Of a DNA stretch of 64,000 nucleotides, positions 62,711-64,000 are shown one piece after another. The DNA is taken from positions 1,178,001 to 1,242,000 of the forward strand of contig JAGTXO010000004.1 of assembly GCA_019448385.1 (NCBI GenBank), read 5' to 3'. Within the stretch, counting starts at the first letter, position 1. Every line of letters begins with the position of its first letter. The notes beneath the pieces are model-generated. The model was not told the DNA's origin. It ran no database searches and was given only the letters and a program-made list of their open reading frames with translations. Made by a program: the position numbers and the translations under genes. The DNA is from Diacronema lutheri. Taxonomy: Eukaryota > Haptophyta > Pavlovophyceae > Pavlovales > Pavlovaceae.

Positions 62711-63541
62711 TCATCTCGCGCGGCGGCCGCGCGAGGCTGCTGCAATTGCCGCGAGCTCGCGCACGAGCGGCTCGAGCTGGTCGAGCGGCCATTGGACGGC
62801 GGCGTCGCTCAGCGCCTGCTCGGGCCGGTCGTGCGTCTCGAGGAAAAAGCCGTCGACGCCGACGGCAGCGGCCATGCGCGCCACCGTGGGCACGAAACGC
62901 CGCCCGCCCCCTGTCGTCGCTGCGCCCACGGTCGGCGGGCTCTGCACGGCGTGCGTTGCGTCCATCACGATGAGCGCGTCCGGCGCAGCCTCTCGCATGC
63001 GCTCGAGGTTGCGGCAGTCAACGACGAGGTCGTCGTAGCCAAAGGTGGTCCCGCGCTCGGTGAGCAGCACGTGCTCGCACCCCGCCTGCTGCAGCTTGGA
63101 CGCCGCGTGCCCCATCACCGCGGCCGAAGCGAACTGCCCTTTCTTCACGTTGACCGGCAGGCCCGACGCGCCCGCGGCGACGAGCAGGTCCGTCTGGCGG
63201 CACAAGAACGCGGGAATCTGGAGCACGTCGACGACGCTGGCAACGGGCTTTACCTGCCAGCACTCGTGCACGTCCGTCAGCACGGGCAGCCCGCTCGCTC
63301 GCTTGATCGCCTCGAACGCGCGGAGTGAATCGTCAAGGCCGAGCCCGCGCGGGCTGCTCGCCGACGTGCGATTGGCCTTGTCGAACGACGTCTTGTACAC
63401 CAAAGGCACACCCGTCCGCGTAGAAAGGGTGGCGAGCGCATCCGACATGCGCAGCGCGTGCTCGAGCGACTCGAGCGCGCACGGCCCCGAGATGAGGAAG
63501 AAGGGTGACGCGCCCCGCAGGCGCGCGAAAAGCGCCGCCAT
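62711..63541 (-). CDS. kdsA: KDO-8-phosphate synthase, metal-dependent (class II) type
   Basis: 276 residues, single exon. Condenses phosphoenolpyruvate with arabinose-5-phosphate to KDO-8-phosphate. Family blocks: KTSFDKANRTS, TDVHECWQ, DVLQIPAFLCRQTDLL, VNVKKGQF and the end FLETHDRPEQALSD. The N-terminal GPCALES has Cys21 where the metal-free class I enzymes (as in E. coli) have Asn. With His197 (DATHAVQ), Glu235 and Asp246, the full metal-ligand set of class II is present. KDO occurs in bacterial LPS, plant RG-II and some algal scales or polysaccharides. No targeting peptide is visible. Ends 45 bp from TAF9, convergently. Confidence 0.93.
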   Translation of the reverse strand: MAALFARLRGASPFFLISGPCALESLEHALRMSDALATLSTRTGVPLVYKTSFDKANRTSASSPRGLGLDDSLRAFEAIKRASGLPVLTDVHECWQVKPVASVVDVLQIPAFLCRQTDLLVAAGASGLPVNVKKGQFASAAVMGHAASKLQQAGCEHVLLTERGTTFGYDDLVVDCRNLERMREAAPDALIVMDATHAVQSPPTVGAATTGGGRRFVPTVARMAAAVGVDGFFLETHDRPEQALSDAAVQWPLDQLEPLVRELAAIAAASRGRRAR

Positions 63542-63740
63542 TCTTCAGGCTGAAGTATGGCGGCGCGGGGCGTGTCTCGTCTGCGGGTTTGTAGGACACT
63601 GGCGAGTGTCGCCCCGCGCCTAGTCTGTTGCCAGACGGCGCACACGTCGGTGCACAGTGCAGACCGCGTGGCACTCATCTCAACTCCATTGCCAAGTACA
63701 TCCAGACAAGAACTGGGGGGTGGACTCACGAGTGCGCCCT

Positions 63741-64000
63741 TCATTCCGATCCGGCGCCACGACCAACCGGCGCGGCCCTCTCGCGCAGCCTCGCGCCCAG
63801 CCGCGACACGCGCGCGGGCGCGAGCCAGCCGTTCGCGACGGCGCGCTGGAAGGACCACATCGACTCGTGCTCGGGCGCATTCCACGTCCAGAAGAAGACG
63901 CCCACGCACCCGGCCTGCGAGCCGTACGCATCGAGCTGCCGCGCGCCAAACTCGCGCAGCAGCGCGTCCCGCCGGCTTGGCGTCATCGCGTCGAGCTCGG
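63741..64000 (-). CDS. C-terminal end of a GH5-type exo-beta-glucanase (partial)
   Basis: The frame runs in from the right edge and stops at 63741-63743. About 85 residues are visible. The stretch LREFGARQLDAYGSQAGCVG, FFWTW, then MWSFQRAVANGWL matches the end of GH5 exo-1,3-beta-glucanases, where a Trp-rich strand precedes the last helix (WSFQ...). The catalytic residues lie outside the window. Its substrate is probably a beta-1,3-glucan. Confidence 0.65.
   Translation of the reverse strand, partial: ELDAMTPSRRDALLREFGARQLDAYGSQAGCVGVFFWTWNAPEHESMWSFQRAVANGWLAPARVSRLGARLRERAAPVGRGAGSE

Overview
The window is nuclear DNA from a very GC-rich unicellular eukaryote, most likely a microalga. The eukaryotic genes are a spliced ribosomal protein eS17, RFC5, TAF9, a Tat-SF1/Cus2 homologue and an SLC44 choline transporter-like protein. 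Four features point to an alga with a complex plastid: a fatty acid photodecarboxylase, a PebB-type bilin reductase, several N-termini that look like signal plus transit peptide, and a KDO8P synthase. A haptophyte is my best guess and a pelagophyte the main alternative; the sequence alone does not settle it. Introns are few, short (87-320 bp) and GT-AG, and seven of the ten I could place have a GTGCG donor.

Layout. 1-25116 is one uninterrupted reading frame, open at the left edge of the window. It encodes more than 8,370 residues in five tandem units of about 1,500 residues. Each unit joins a dockerin-like calcium-binding segment, a Ser/Pro-rich linker and a module that I recognise as homologous to the ectodomain of animal TMEM132 proteins (cohesin plus Ig-like domains), followed by a second cohesin-like domain. 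25770-29374 holds a divergent pair: a fatty acid photodecarboxylase candidate (-) and a Tat-SF1/Cus2-like splicing factor (+). 30368-33435 holds Mutator-like (MULE) transposon remains flanked by two ungapped 625-bp direct repeats. 33435-35317 has a near-perfect hairpin and unrecognised, repeat-rich sequence.

35318-45749 is the most unusual accessory locus. It starts with a Ulp1-like (C48) cysteine protease. Degenerate protease-like domains, a PD-(D/E)XK (YqaJ/lambda-exonuclease-like) nuclease domain and a C-terminal Fanzor (eukaryotic TnpB) RuvC nuclease with its catalytic triad and zinc finger follow. One in-frame stop and one 56-bp tandem duplication interrupt the frame.

45439-64000 is a compact housekeeping region with genes on almost strictly alternating strands: CTL/SLC44 (-), GH16 glucanase (+), MgtC-like (-), DUF4336 (+), eS17 (+), an unrecognised Cys-rich N-terminus protein (-), PebB-like bilin reductase (+), PurK-PurE (-), a Tim17-like protein (+), a membrane protein with PAN-like, discoidin and kringle domains (+), RFC5 (-), TAF9 (+), metal-type KdsA (-) and the end of a GH5 exoglucanase (-). 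Six divergent pairs share promoter intervals of 26-117 bp.

How the parts fit. The giant protein and the kringle protein look like surface or secreted adhesion proteins. The photodecarboxylase and bilin reductase are plastid functions. GH16 and GH5 suggest beta-glucan turnover, and KdsA suggests KDO-bearing polysaccharide. The MULE and the Fanzor locus are the mobile or accessory component.
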